Positions 22,661 to 32,860 of a stretch of 35,563 bases of DNA are shown here, in pieces; the stretch's first letter is position 1, and the number at the start of each line of letters is the position of its first letter. The translations under genes were made by a program, and so were the position numbers. Under the pieces are notes generated by a model. It was not told the DNA's origin. It saw nothing but the letters and a program-made list of their open reading frames with translations, and made no database searches. The DNA is from Saccoglossus kowalevskii (Eukaryota > Hemichordata > Enteropneusta > Harrimaniidae). Location of the stretch: NCBI RefSeq assembly GCF_000003605.2, contig NW_003108094.1, forward strand, positions 15,838-51,400, given 5' to 3'.

Positions 22661-23334
22661 TTGCATGTTTCCTCACAAGCACATTGTACGGTTTAAAAAG
22701 TTTGGTGTTTTGAAGTAGATTAGACGTTATCTGACTACTAGTGCATTGTATGTTTATAAATAGCCATAGGTCACTGAAAGGTTTACTAGGTTGATGTCAC
22801 ATTAAATTGTCACTAACCAGTTTGCTTTATTTGGCCAATAATAAATCCATATTAATTTTCTCCTTAATTATCGGTTTTGATTTAAGTGTCATTTACCTGA
22901 ACTGATAATTTACATGTAAATCATAATAAATGATTGCTAGATTTCATTTAAGCTGATATTTTTCTTTAGTAAAAAAAAAATATTCTCAAAGACTGACTGA
23001 GATGTTAATCCGAAAATTCGTTGTCTATTCTTGTTTGAGAATAGTCGTGGATGTGGACCGTGATGTAGCTCTGTCTTTGAGAATATATCTAATTTTTAAA
23101 ATGGTTTTCTGAAAGTAATTGATAAATGCAGTCTCTCTATATAGGGACTGTGATAAATGCATTGGGATAGTCTTTTGAAATAAATTTCACATGATTTGCA
23201 TGTCAATAGATTCTGTCAATTGATTGGCCTATCGCTTGCCAATATTAAATCCATTGTCCTAGAACATAAACTTTCTCTGGTCCATAAACGCAAAGCCACT
23301 GAGTGGACTGGTTTACATTTCCTCAATCCTACAG
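22661..23334 (+). other. probable first intron of HNRNPR/SYNCRIP
   Basis: AT-rich and CpG-poor. It contains a 105-bp foldback at 22981-23085. The preferred acceptor is CAATCCTACAG at 23334, eight bases before the ATG. Confidence 0.4.
22981..23085 (+). repeat. 105-bp hairpin-forming repeat
   Basis: TATTCTCAAAGAC at 22981-22993 is the exact inverse of 23073-23085, and a third partial copy (TTTGAGAATA) lies near 23034. Confidence 0.5.
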
Positions 23335-23526
23335 CTACTCTGATGGCAGAAACAGAACAACAAATGGGTGAGGAGACAAACTCAGAACAGGTCCAGCCTG
23401 TTGCTGGAGAGGAAGAGCCAATGGAGTCAGCAGAGACTGTTGTTCATAGTGAGGACTATGACAAGCTGACAGAAGCAGGACTTGCAGAAGTTGTTGCAGA
23501 GAATTTGGACAAGATTTACCAATCGG
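23335..23526 (+). CDS. HNRNPR: HNRNPR/SYNCRIP first coding exon
   Basis: The ATG at 23343 is chosen because it follows a good acceptor and gives [18 protein letters not shown] and an [17 protein letters not shown] stretch that parallels human EEEEPMDTSSVTHTEHY. The frame is open further upstream, so a longer non-canonical start is conceivable but is not supported by the family. Donor TCGG|GTAAAC. Confidence 0.85.
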
Positions 23527-26500
23527 GTAAACATTTCATCACTGATCCTTCGTTTTTCACGCGTTTAAAAATATCTGACTTGTATGCTATCTGCCAATGA
23601 GTATATTTTAATTTATACAATCTCAATATGTATTTGTTAAATCGCAGGTACTCTTACTCATGGAGAATTAGATGAGAGAGCACTGGATGCACTGAAAGAA
23701 TTCAACGAAGAAGGGGCATTAGCCGTCTTGAAACAATTTTCTGGTGGGTATACAAGCTCTCATTCTGTTATAGTATAAATGTGCATAAAAAAGTAAAAAC
23801 CATTGTTTTTGTCAATTGCTTGCTAATAATTTTGAGTTTATGTCTCGTTTATATTTTAGAAAGTGACTTGTCACATGTGAACAACAAGAGTGCCTTCCTT
23901 TGTGGTGTAATGAAGACATATAGACAGAGGGCAAAACTCAAACAATCTACAGCTGCAGATGCAAGACCAGGACCAGATGAAGCAAAGTTGAAAGTAAATA
24001 CTAACATAAAGATCTAATAAAAGATTTTCGCGTGCACAATGAAAAGCATAGTATAGTGTGTTTTTTATAGTGTGATTGATTCACACCTATGTCATGCATC
24101 TCATTATCATTGTTTGAATCTGACACTAGATTATTTCTTTGTTTACAGGAAATTCTAGACAGGACAGGATATTCACTGGATGTTACAACTGGACAAAGAA
24201 AATATGGAGGACCTCCACCTGACTGGGATGGCCCAGCACCATCTGGAGATGCAGAGGTGTGTTTTAATGTTTAGTTAGGAGCTTTCTACTGTTTACTGTG
24301 ACAGTAACTGAAAAAAGCAATCTAAAGTTCGTGTGATGTTTCCTTATGTCACATTGTTTTTTCACAAATTTCCTCAATGAAGAGCCACTGTTTTTCTGTG
24401 AAGCCTTTTTTCTAATTTAAATATTTTTTCAAATAAATGTTTGAAATAAAATTCCAACTATTCAGTGCTAAATATACATCTTGTTATGTATTTAGTACTG
24501 CAAACAAAGTAAAAAGTTTTCAGAATCAAGCTTATTTGTTTTACCAAATTAAACATTTGAATATTTAGAAAAGTACAAGATTCTTCTCAGGATTCACTTT
24601 CTTTATAGTATCTAATCATGGAACTATAAACCCCAGGAAGAACAACCACTTTGTTTCCTTTCAACTATAATAGTTGCCGCGATGTCAAATGTTTATTTTG
24701 ACTGTTTATTTTGTCGCATTAAAAAATCGAAGGGAAACACAGAATAAGTCGGGATATCTCAACAACAAACAGCATACAAAACCCCATGTTTCGCAAACTT
24801 TTGCAACCTTAGTTTTTCGAGGGTTGGAAAAAACAAGTAATCTAAAACGACGTTGAAAATTATGAAAACTCTCTAAAACTCCGACCCGTTGCATGATTTC
24901 CGGTACACTGAAGGTCACCCTGCAGACCGACTTGTTTGCGCACGCGTAGTAAACAAAATATTTTACTGCGCAGATGTGAATTTTTTTTTCAAGTTTTCAG
25001 TTTCCAGCAAAGCGGTTGATACGGGCGTATCGGCGGCAACTAACGTGGAGTATGACTAATGTTGTGGAAACAAAAGCGAAAGCACTGTAAGATAAACTAT
25101 GACAAAGGTTTTTTTAATCCTCTTGGGTTCGTTGTTCTTCCTGGGGTTTATAGTTCCATGATCTAATCAAGCTTTAACTGCGGTTGTGGTATTTAATACT
25201 ATTTCAATCAACAGCAAAATTTTAAAATGTGCAAACATACTCTGGATCAAAATGTCAGTTTACTATTTTTTTCGGACGACTCAAATTTTAGTGTTCATCT
25301 TAAAGTCGAGCAAGACGAGTCTAACATTCTTTCACATTTTTCACAATTTCAATTATTGCAAAAATGTAACGTTTTACATTGTAACATAATGTTAAAGGTA
25401 ATGATTACCCGAATAACAGCGCTTATGTGTGATCACGAACATGAAACATCTCAGCTTGTCCACAATACAATACACGCTGTACCCCATTGTTTAAAAACGT
25501 AATTTATAACCAAAATTAACATGAAAAATTTAAAATTGTACTTGGTTGGAGCCAATAACCACTAACAGTCCAACCTAGAATTTCTACCAGTTTTGCCAAA
25601 AACTATACCAAAACATGCGAAAACAAAGAATTGAGCCATAACAGAACATAAATATGGAATTAATGTCTTAATATTAAGCGTGTGTGGGCCAGCCTTAAAC
25701 TTCAGAGCAAAAAAAAAACTTGCGCTGTTATCCGGTAAACTAATCATTGTCTTTAATTCTATTCAGGGCCAGCACTCCAGTGGTTCTCCTTTGTTCCGAC
25801 AGCAAGTTTTTGTTGGCAAGATTCCAAGAGATATGTTCGAAGATGAGATAATTCCATTATTTGAGAAATGTGGAAAAATCTGGGATCTTAGACTTATGAT
25901 GGATCCTCTATCTGGTTTGAATCGTGGCTATGCCTTTGTGACTTTCTGCGATAGAGAAGGCGCACAAGAAGCTGTGAAACAGGTGAGCTAATTATTTGTA
26001 AGTTATTGAATAAATGTTTAAAAACCAACAAAGTTGTAAATGGCACAGATTCAATCTAGACCTTACTGTTTTGATTTCTGCTTTATTTGACTGGGAATTA
26101 AAGAAAAGTTGTTAGATACTAAAATACCATTATAAATTTAACAAGTTGAGTTTCTAAAATAAAAGTGCTGCCTTGTTTTCGCTGTCTTTTGTGTAATCAG
26201 TATATAACAGGCTCATTTTAGTTCGAATAATAGTCACAATTTTCTAAGACGGACCGAACATAAAAACAAGACAAAACAAAAGATTTTTGAAGTTGGCGTG
26301 GGGGAAATAACGTATTGTTGTCAGGGTCATTGAGTTGTCACTATTGTTTAAGCTACTGTGATTGGTTGCTGGCATTGTTTAGGGGGGGATTTGACCCTTT
26401 TGTGATGTGGGTTTGACATTAAAAAATGCTTGTTACAAATGCATAGTAACAGATCTAAAGGCTGTTAGGAGTGTATGTATATTAAGACTTAATATTGTAA

Positions 26501-29249
26501 CAATGAATCAAATAGTAGCTTACACTAAGGATTGTCATCTTTTGACAGCATTGTTTTCACTACATAACAATCTTTGCGCAATGTATATAATAGATTAGTA
26601 AAATGCAACTCGTTACTGAATCGCCTAAAATAACATTCCAACATTTACAGCTCATTTATTTAATTTTAGACCATGCCCCAGAAGTGGCGTCAACAATCTT
26701 GAGGGAAAAGTTTTCATTTTTCTTTCTAATGCACCTCTTTTCACAGCTTGACAATCATGAAATTAGAAAAGGAAAACACTTGGGTGTGTGCATATCTGTT
26801 GCCAATCACAGACTATTTGTTGGTTCCATTCCAAAAACAAAGTCAAAAGATGAAATATTAGAGGAATTCAATAAACATGTTGGTAAGTAGTATGCTATAA
26901 TTTTAATGATTTAACACTAGCACACCTTAATGCTATGTTAGAAACAAATTGAGCTTTCTGGGTGTTGTGACAGCTGAATCCAATGTTGTATGCAGTGACA
27001 TTTATCATGTAATAACAATGCTTGTAATCTGTTGCAAAAGACTAGCTAGTCAAACTGGCATTGTTTCTGTCACTGGAGCACAAAATTGTGGCAGGTTGTT
27101 ACTTGGTTAAACCAGCCTTTTCCTCAATGACCAGATGATTTTTGTCGCTCTCTGTATAATATGCTTATGTACTCGTTTAATCAGGGTCAATTTTGATAAC
27201 AAATTTAAGTTCAAAAGGAGTTGTTTGGTTCATGCCTTTCACCATTATGCCAGAAACTAAAAATCACCTACATCCCATAGTTTTCTCTGGTCGCCTGAAA
27301 GGAGAGCAAATACAATTAGGGAAGTAAAGTTGTCTCGATACAATTCCAAGTTCATGTTGCTTGTTGCGGAAAATGCTATTCTTGGCAACTAGATCAAACT
27401 GTCACGAATCCAACAGGTCTTTGAGGCTTACTTTCAATAGATCGCAGCAAAATGTCAGCATTCTACCCAGGGCATTATAGAGTAGGGGGTCCCAACTGTT
27501 GAATTTTGGATAAACATTAGAACCAATTTTTGCATACTGGTAAATACAAGCCAATAACATATTGTTTTGCAAATTGACTGGTATTGTATACAATTTTTCT
27601 AAGGGGGGAAAACGCTGAATGTCTACAAGACAGTCAGTTTATTAAGCTGATTGTTTTTGCCGCTCTGTTATTTATTCTGTGACATGCTCCTCTGCCATAG
27701 TTTTATACAATACACAAGTGACAAGTTTTTATTATTTTACAGGTGGTCTGACAGACGTTATCATCTACCACATGCCAGAAGACAGAAAAAAGAACAGAGG
27801 TTTTGCATTCTTACATTTTGAGTCTCACAAAGCAGCTTCTCTAGCCAGGAGAAGGTTGATGAGTGGGCGTATCAAGGTTTGGGGTAACTCAAATGTTACT
27901 GTAGATTGGGCAGATCCACAAGAAGAACCAGATGAAGAAACAATGGCAAAGGCAAGTACTGTGAAATACTTTTATTTTAACTATGTTAGTAAAGTTTAGT
28001 GTATTTTGTATAGTTTATTTTCTGTTTTTGTTTACTATAACACAATTACAATATTATAATATTAAACAAGGTCAATTAAATGAAACTGTAAAGTAACTAA
28101 AATAGGTTCTTCCAGATAATCTGGAGTAATTCAAATCACATTCACTTTAACTGTTCACTCTAGTTTGCTGTAAAAAAAATAATTTTTGTTAAATCCTGAA
28201 AGTTGCTCTGCAACCATAATGCATTTAGTGACATGAATTGATGTTTTTTTTTCAGGTAAAAGTTCTGTATGTAAGAAACTTGACTCCAGATGCCGAGGAA
28301 GAGAAATTAAAGGAGGCTTTTCAAGCCTTCGGTACTGTAGAAAGGGTAAAGAAATTGAAAGATTACTGCTTTGTCCACTTCGAAGAGAGAGATGCTGCAG
28401 TAAAGGCCATGGAAGAACTGAACGGTAAAGAAGTTGAAGGTTCAGTTGTTGATATTTCTCTGGCAAAACCACCATCTGAAAACAAAAAGAAAAAAGAAAG
28501 ACAACAGACCAGAGGAGGCAGATCATCAAACAGGTAAGTTGTGTTTTGAGCTTAAGGTGTTCCACCATTTGTGAACCACCTCCTGGAACTGGATCTCATT
28601 TGCAGTAATTATTTGTTTACGTTACAGGTGGGATGATGATTATTATGGAGGTGGAAGAGGCCGTGGTGGTATGAGAGGTCGAGGTGGTTATGACCGTGGT
28701 GGCTATGATCGCGATTATGGATATGGTGGATACGACGACTACTACGGTGGTTACGATGATTACCGTGGTGGTAGTTATGATGATTCCTACTATGATGGAT
28801 ATTATGGCGGTGGATATGGAGATAGAGGAGAATATGGCGGATATGGTGGTGGTTATGGCAGAGAATTGAGAGGGGGACGTGGTGGTGCTATGCGTGCACG
28901 TGGTGGATCGTCTCGAGGACGTAGTGGGTATCCAATGCGTGGTGGTCCGATGGGTGGAAGAGGCACTTATGGCAATAGGGGAGGCCAAGGATTGCGTTCA
29001 CGTGGTCGTGGTTTAGGAATTCAGTCTGGTGGCAGAGGACGTGGTGGGTTCATGGGAAAACGCAAGGCGGATACACAAAATACAGGTGACTCGAAACGCC
29101 GGTTCACCCAAAATCTAAACAGCCAGAATTGGGGAGCCCAGCCAATAGCTCAGCAGCCTTTGGAGCAGGATTACAGCAGCGGTTATGGGTACGGTTCTGG
29201 AGGTGACCAACAATGGTATCAGGATTCCTTTAGCCAACCCTGGAAGTAA
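23343..29249 (+). CDS. HNRNPR: hnRNP R/Q (HNRNPR/SYNCRIP) orthologue, 660 aa, nine coding exons
   Basis: A nuclear/cytoplasmic RNA-binding protein acting in mRNA splicing, stability, transport and translation. Exons (coding parts) are 23343-23526, 23648-23743, 23860-23993, 24149-24256, 25767-25982, 26747-26882, 27743-27951, 28256-28533 and 28628-29249. They sum to 1983 bp (660 residues plus stop) with consistent phases; human hnRNP R has 633. There is an acidic N-terminus, then the NURR domain (about 35-115, including [16 protein letters not shown]), then [19 protein letters not shown]1 is about 187-268 (RNP2 VFVGKI, RNP1 RGYAFVTF), RRM2 about 268-350 ([14 protein letters not shown]) and RRM3 about 362-436 ([14 protein letters not shown]). 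An RGG/YG-rich tail, a KRKAD...SKRR nuclear signal and the ending [10 protein letters not shown]...QPWK follow. HNRNPR and SYNCRIP are vertebrate paralogues; this single gene is probably orthologous to both. Confidence 0.96.
23648..23743 (+). CDS. HNRNPR: HNRNPR/SYNCRIP exon: NURR domain, part
   Basis: Encodes [20 protein letters not shown] and [12 protein letters not shown], matching human [20 protein letters not shown]. Donor TCTG|GTGGGT; the nearby GTATAC at 23748 would break the frame. Confidence 0.9.
23860..23993 (+). CDS. HNRNPR: HNRNPR/SYNCRIP exon: NURR domain, end
   Basis: Encodes [29 protein letters not shown] and GPDEAKLK. Acceptor ATATTTTAG, donor AAA|GTAAAT. Confidence 0.92.
24149..24256 (+). 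CDS. HNRNPR: HNRNPR/SYNCRIP exon before RRM1
   Basis: 36 codons encoding [36 protein letters not shown]. Acceptor TTTACAG, donor GAG|GTGTGT. The conserved [18 protein letters not shown] block is near-identical to human. Confidence 0.92.
24257..25766 (+). other. 1.5-kb intron hosting a DNA transposon
   Basis: GTGTGT donor and TATTCAG acceptor. About a third of it is the TIR element at 24617-25160. The flanking intron is AT-rich and nothing else is recognised. Confidence 0.75.
24617..25160. mobile_element. 544-bp non-autonomous DNA transposon with 30-bp TIRs
   Basis: 24617-24646 and 25131-25160 are perfect 30-bp inverted repeats starting CATGGAACTATAAACCCCAG. They are flanked directly by ATCTAAT at 24610-24616 and 25161-25167, a 7-bp target site duplication. 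The interior has no transposase and is more CpG-rich than the surrounding intron. Intact ends and an exact duplication point to a recent insertion. The superfamily is not settled: hAT- or P-like elements are possible from duplication size and the CA start. Confidence 0.85.
25767..25982 (+). CDS. HNRNPR: HNRNPR/SYNCRIP exon: RRM1
   Basis: 72 codons with RNP2 VFVGKI and RNP1 RGYAFVTF and the family-typical [20 protein letters not shown]. Donor CAG|GTGAGC. Confidence 0.95.
26747..26882 (+). CDS. HNRNPR: HNRNPR/SYNCRIP exon: end RRM1, start RRM2
   Basis: Encodes [20 protein letters not shown] then [20 protein letters not shown]. Acceptor TTTTCACAG, donor TTG|GTAAGT in phase 1. The preceding intron (25983-26746) is AT-rich and very poor in CpG. 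Confidence 0.95.
26883..27742 (+). other. HNRNPR/SYNCRIP intron, nothing recognised
   Basis: GTAAGT donor and TTATTTTACAG acceptor. I see no repeat or RNA gene. Confidence 0.7.
27743..27951 (+). CDS. HNRNPR: HNRNPR/SYNCRIP exon: RRM2
   Basis: Encodes [40 protein letters not shown] and ends DEETMAK. Human reads PDPEVMAK at the same point. The exon ends AAG followed by GCAAGT, a GC donor. Relative to human, [13 protein letters not shown] has one extra residue. Confidence 0.94.
27952..28255 (+). other. GC-AG intron (304 bp)
   Basis: The junction AAG|GCAAGT ... TTTTTTTTCAG|GTAAAA joins MAK to VKVLYVRNL exactly as in human (MAKVKVLFVRNL). The nearest GT, at 27956, would shift the frame. A GC donor with otherwise perfect U1 complementarity is the recognised minor class of U2-type introns, and such introns are often alternatively used. 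Confidence 0.9.
28256..28533 (+). CDS. HNRNPR: HNRNPR/SYNCRIP exon: RRM3
   Basis: Encodes [20 protein letters not shown] ... [15 protein letters not shown] ... [20 protein letters not shown]. Donor ACAG|GTAAGT, phase 2. Confidence 0.95.
28628..29249 (+). CDS. HNRNPR: HNRNPR/SYNCRIP last coding exon: RGG/YG-rich tail
   Basis: 206 residues: [14 protein letters not shown], a low-complexity Tyr/Gly/Asp block, RGG repeats (likely arginine-methylation sites), [16 protein letters not shown] (bipartite nuclear signal), then [14 protein letters not shown] and [12 protein letters not shown]. It ends TAA at 29247-29249. Antisense Ser/Thr/Ile-rich frames here mirror the RGG repeats. Confidence 0.95.
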
Positions 29250-30250
29250 ATCCAACAAAATATTCATTCATCATATTGATGCGGCCATTTGTCATTTTAT
29301 TTGGAAGTCCATCAACAACATCCGAAATCAACACCAAATTGATCACCGAATGTCTCCAAATTGATCGTCCAGGTTCAGTCTACATCAGATTGAAAGGAGT
29401 TTACAAAAATTCTCACTTCCCTAGCTGATTTGCTTCTGTTTTATGGGAGATAGCATTCTCTCCTCCTGCCTGAAGATTTGATTGACTAAATATTCTAGAT
29501 ATGAAGATAAACTGATTCCACTACCAGAGCAAAGGGCACAAAATTAGCCATGTACTCTGCACCAGTGAAAAACACTCGCATAGTTTCAAACGACATTATT
29601 GTCATTATATTCGCAGACTTTATTTGGCATCCCGTTTTCATTTATATAACCAGCTGACATTGACTATTTTTTGACTCTTCAAAAAACTTTGATTTTATCT
29701 GGTCTTGTGAAAAGTTCATACCCTTTGTAAATACTAGAATACATAGGACAGTTTTCTGTGGCCGTAGCTTTATCTTACGAACATTTCACCATTTATATCG
29801 ATATTATGTATTTTTGTTTAGACTAATATTTAGTTGCAAAGTAAAAAAAAAATGTGGTTAGGTATTTAAAATATTGTAATTGTGTACTATTTCGATGATT
29901 ACTATACATAAAACTAAGTTTTTGATGGTAAACATGCATATATTAGTTACATAAGTAGAATGGCAGGAGAATTGTTATTCGGCAATTTTGTCTGTCACAT
30001 GATCAAGAGTACGTAATTAAAAGTCTCTAAAGGTAAAGTTTTTAGGCTTTGAATATTTTAAAATTTGTGTGAAATGTTTTAGCTTGTCTGTCATATTTTC
30101 CTACTTTATGCTTTTGGCACATTTTGAAAAAAAAAATGAAAGCCAAATCAGTTCTCGATTAATGATTGGCAAACTGAATTGTACGTTCTTGTATTCAATA
30201 CTCGTCTGTCATACTTAAATGCCCAATAAAAAACCAAGTTTAGATGTTAC
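29250..30250 (+). other. HNRNPR/SYNCRIP proximal 3'UTR
   Basis: An AT-rich non-coding stretch of about 1 kb, ending near the first AATAAA at 30225-30230. No AATAAA occurs earlier. Confidence 0.5.
30225..30230 (+). terminator. proximal polyA signal
   Basis: AATAAA about 980 bp after the stop codon. The downstream GT-rich element is weak, so distal signals may also be used. Confidence 0.45.
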
Positions 30251-30477
30251 AAAAAACATAAAAAACTACCATTCATTCAGTTCCTACTTTTATTTGTGAA
30301 TCTGATTTTATCAGATCTGTGTTAAGTCGGTTTGTGCTAGTTCCCAGTCTCGTGATTGTCTCCCCTCCCCTTCCTACTAAAGCTTATTTATCGTTGGATG
30401 GGTGTTGCTCAACTAGTCAATTTTATTAAAAAAGTAATGCATTTGAATTAGAACTGCTGGAAGCTGGCGAAACATAT

Positions 30478-30560
30478 ACTGGGTTTTAATTTTTAGCAGA
30501 TGTGGTTTTACTTACACTAATGTGAAGAAAATTTTCCATATTCAGCTAAAAATACCCAGT
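30478..30560 (+). mobile_element. MITE fragment related to 5147-5358
   Basis: ACTGGGTTTTAATTTTTAGC at 30478-30497 pairs with GCTAAAAATACCCAGT at 30545-30560, allowing a 4-nt gap. The core ACTGGGTTTTAAT...TTAGC is the stem of the SRRM1 3'UTR element. The outer TACTGTAAA ends are lost or diverged. Confidence 0.6.
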
Positions 30561-32389
30561 GAATGATTAAACCCTTTTAGAGAAAGTAATTCCTGTGCTT
30601 CAAGATCTAGCATTGTCAGTGATCTTGAATGATTGTGTTTTTGTATGTCAACACTAACTAAAGTTCTTTCTTTTCTTTTCTTTCTCCCGCTCTCTCATAC
30701 AACCCGTTACCCCAAAGAACATGAAACAGATGATTAAAAAAAGTAATAAAATAAGAACAAAATCCCAACATAAAACATACCAGTTCAAGATTTGCAAATT
30801 ATTTGCAGTCCAAATTTACCATTTTGCCACGAGGCATTAAATGCTCATTTACCCATTGATATTGCAGGTTACCAGTTTCATTTTAAGTTCTAGGCACCTT
30901 TATTTACATCTTTCTGCAATTGACTGCTTGAAAATTGGGGATTGGAATTAAGGTTTTGTAGAACCAAGGCAACCATGGCCTTGTACACAATTATGGACTT
31001 GTAGTAGTTCTTTATTGCAGTTTGGAACACCTGATTAGGCCATGAACTGTATCCTGTGTTTGAACAAGCACATTTGGTTTGGCCAAGAATACTGTCTTGT
31101 GTTTTGAAGGTTTTGTAAGATTGCAAAAATAATGTAGCCTGTTGGGCCACATTTCTTTTCTGTTTGGCACTCGTGTAGAGAGCGTCTCACCTATACAGGT
31201 GCCACCCCTACCTCGGCAAGGAGGCTGAGGCCACCTGGAGTCTGTTACCCTGGGTCTGGCCAGTACCTGCTGTAATACTTGGATTGAGAAGAGGAGTTTG
31301 TTCCAGGTGACTATCACGTGTGCCAGGGGAAAACAAGTTGGTCTGCTCAGATTTCAAGACTGCATTTCTGAGGAAGTTCAACTTCTGGCGAATACTTCAA
31401 TGGCTAGTTTAGTAGTACTGTAGTGGTTCAGTAAATTGGTGTGGCTTGCTCTATAGCTTGACAAAATTTGGTTAATTTGACCAAGGTTTCTAAAAATTGC
31501 CGATATTCACTAGCCTGGTAGTCCTGATTCTTGTATTTAAATTCTGTGATGGACTGTTGTGAATCTCGGTGGCAAGTATTTGATAAAACCCTTCTGGTCT
31601 ATGCAACAACAGGATTTTTTAGGTGCATTATATACCAGTTAAGGTGATATGATGCAACTTAAGTTAAAAAAGTTCCTCCACCCCACCAACTTGATCCTAT
31701 CAATTTACTTCATTATGGGGTTTCAAGTAACCAGTTTTTTTTGGCAATTTCAAAGTGTCTGAACATCTATTTCAATTGTTAATCGACAAGTTCACACGAA
31801 ATGTAACGAAGCTTTGTCCTGTTGAACTGATAAAGGTGTGCATCGGAGTAGTTGGGAGATTTGTATCCAGACAAGTCTGAATTTCTGCTGCTCGTTAGAG
31901 TTTCATTTTGAATGCTTTCAGGTTTCAGTACATTTAGTTTAATAGGAACTGCGGACTGATGTATAAAAATTTGTCAGAATCTAGTCGGGCATAAACTAGC
32001 CCAAGTTCAGTTCATTTATTACCATTGCATTATATGCTGTACTCGTCCCAATTTAAGTGAAAGTTGCTGAAGACTAGCAATGTTGCTCGTGCCTAATTTG
32101 AACATGCTGAATTGTCTGCCACCATTCGTGAGTATATTAAAAATTAAAATTCCTCTGTTGGCCAGTTTATTAACGGTCGCATTTATTTATGCATTAATAT
32201 TGGTGCATATACAAAAGTATCTATGGCTTGATTTAAAAAAAAATTCTTTGTATTGTGATTTGGGCACTACCTGTGCCCACCTAGCATTGGCACGTAAAAA
32301 TGTCGCTGAAAGTTTAGGGCAGATATTTAACAATAGTAGTTCATTATGGACCTGGCAGTTACTGTATTTTTTTTCTCGCTTTATTGCAG
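30561..32389 (+). other. downstream of hnRNP R, no gene seen
   Basis: It could be a long 3'UTR or an intron leading to the distal exon candidate at 32390. A GC-richer patch at 31180-31270 stands out but matches nothing I recognise. Confidence 0.4.
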
Positions 32390-32860
32390 AAAAAGAAATT
32401 GAGCTGAACAGTCGACAGTGATGCGAGTGGTTAGACGAGATCTGCAACAACTCGCTCGACAAGCAAAGTGCAAATAAAACCTTTCCATGTTACAGCACTG
32501 CAATACCAGTGTAGTATTCTGCATATTGCAGCAAATCTGGTAGTCTGTCATTTGAAGACATTCCTTTAAAAACCTACTTTCTGTGGAGTTTTGTAGACCA
32601 ACTGGTATTGTAAAAATTAAGGCAACTCACTGCCAACTTAGAACCTTTCAACAGGGTAATGCGATGTCATCCTCGTAGGATTACGTTCGTTTTACAACAT
32701 AGATTACTGCCAAAGAATATAGTTTTGTAATTTATTATATTGAATAAATTTTATTTTTCTACATTAAATCTTTGTTTCTTTCAACCATATAAAAAAAAAG
32801 GATAAGTTAGTCTCATTTGTAAATTATGTTTACTTGTCTGAATAAAGTCAAAATTTATTG
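32390..32860 (+). other. possible distal alternative terminal exon of hnRNP R
   Basis: A strong acceptor (pyrimidine tract, then TTATTGCAG at 32381-32389) is followed within 460 bp by three AATAAA signals (32473, 32743, 32841). Spliced from the RRM3 exon (28533) it would add RKRN and a stop, giving a form without the RGG tail. Splicing within the 3'UTR is the alternative. No transcript evidence is available here. Confidence 0.35.

Noticed and set aside
28617-28988. Minus-strand Thr/Ser/Ile-rich frame and + frame at 28684-28869
   Set aside because: Both are shadows of the RGG/YG repeat in the hnRNP R last exon.
32080-32421. 113-codon hydrophobic + frame downstream of hnRNP R
   Set aside because: AT-rich composition gives Leu/Ile/Phe codons. 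It runs across a strong acceptor and lacks any known membrane-protein signature.
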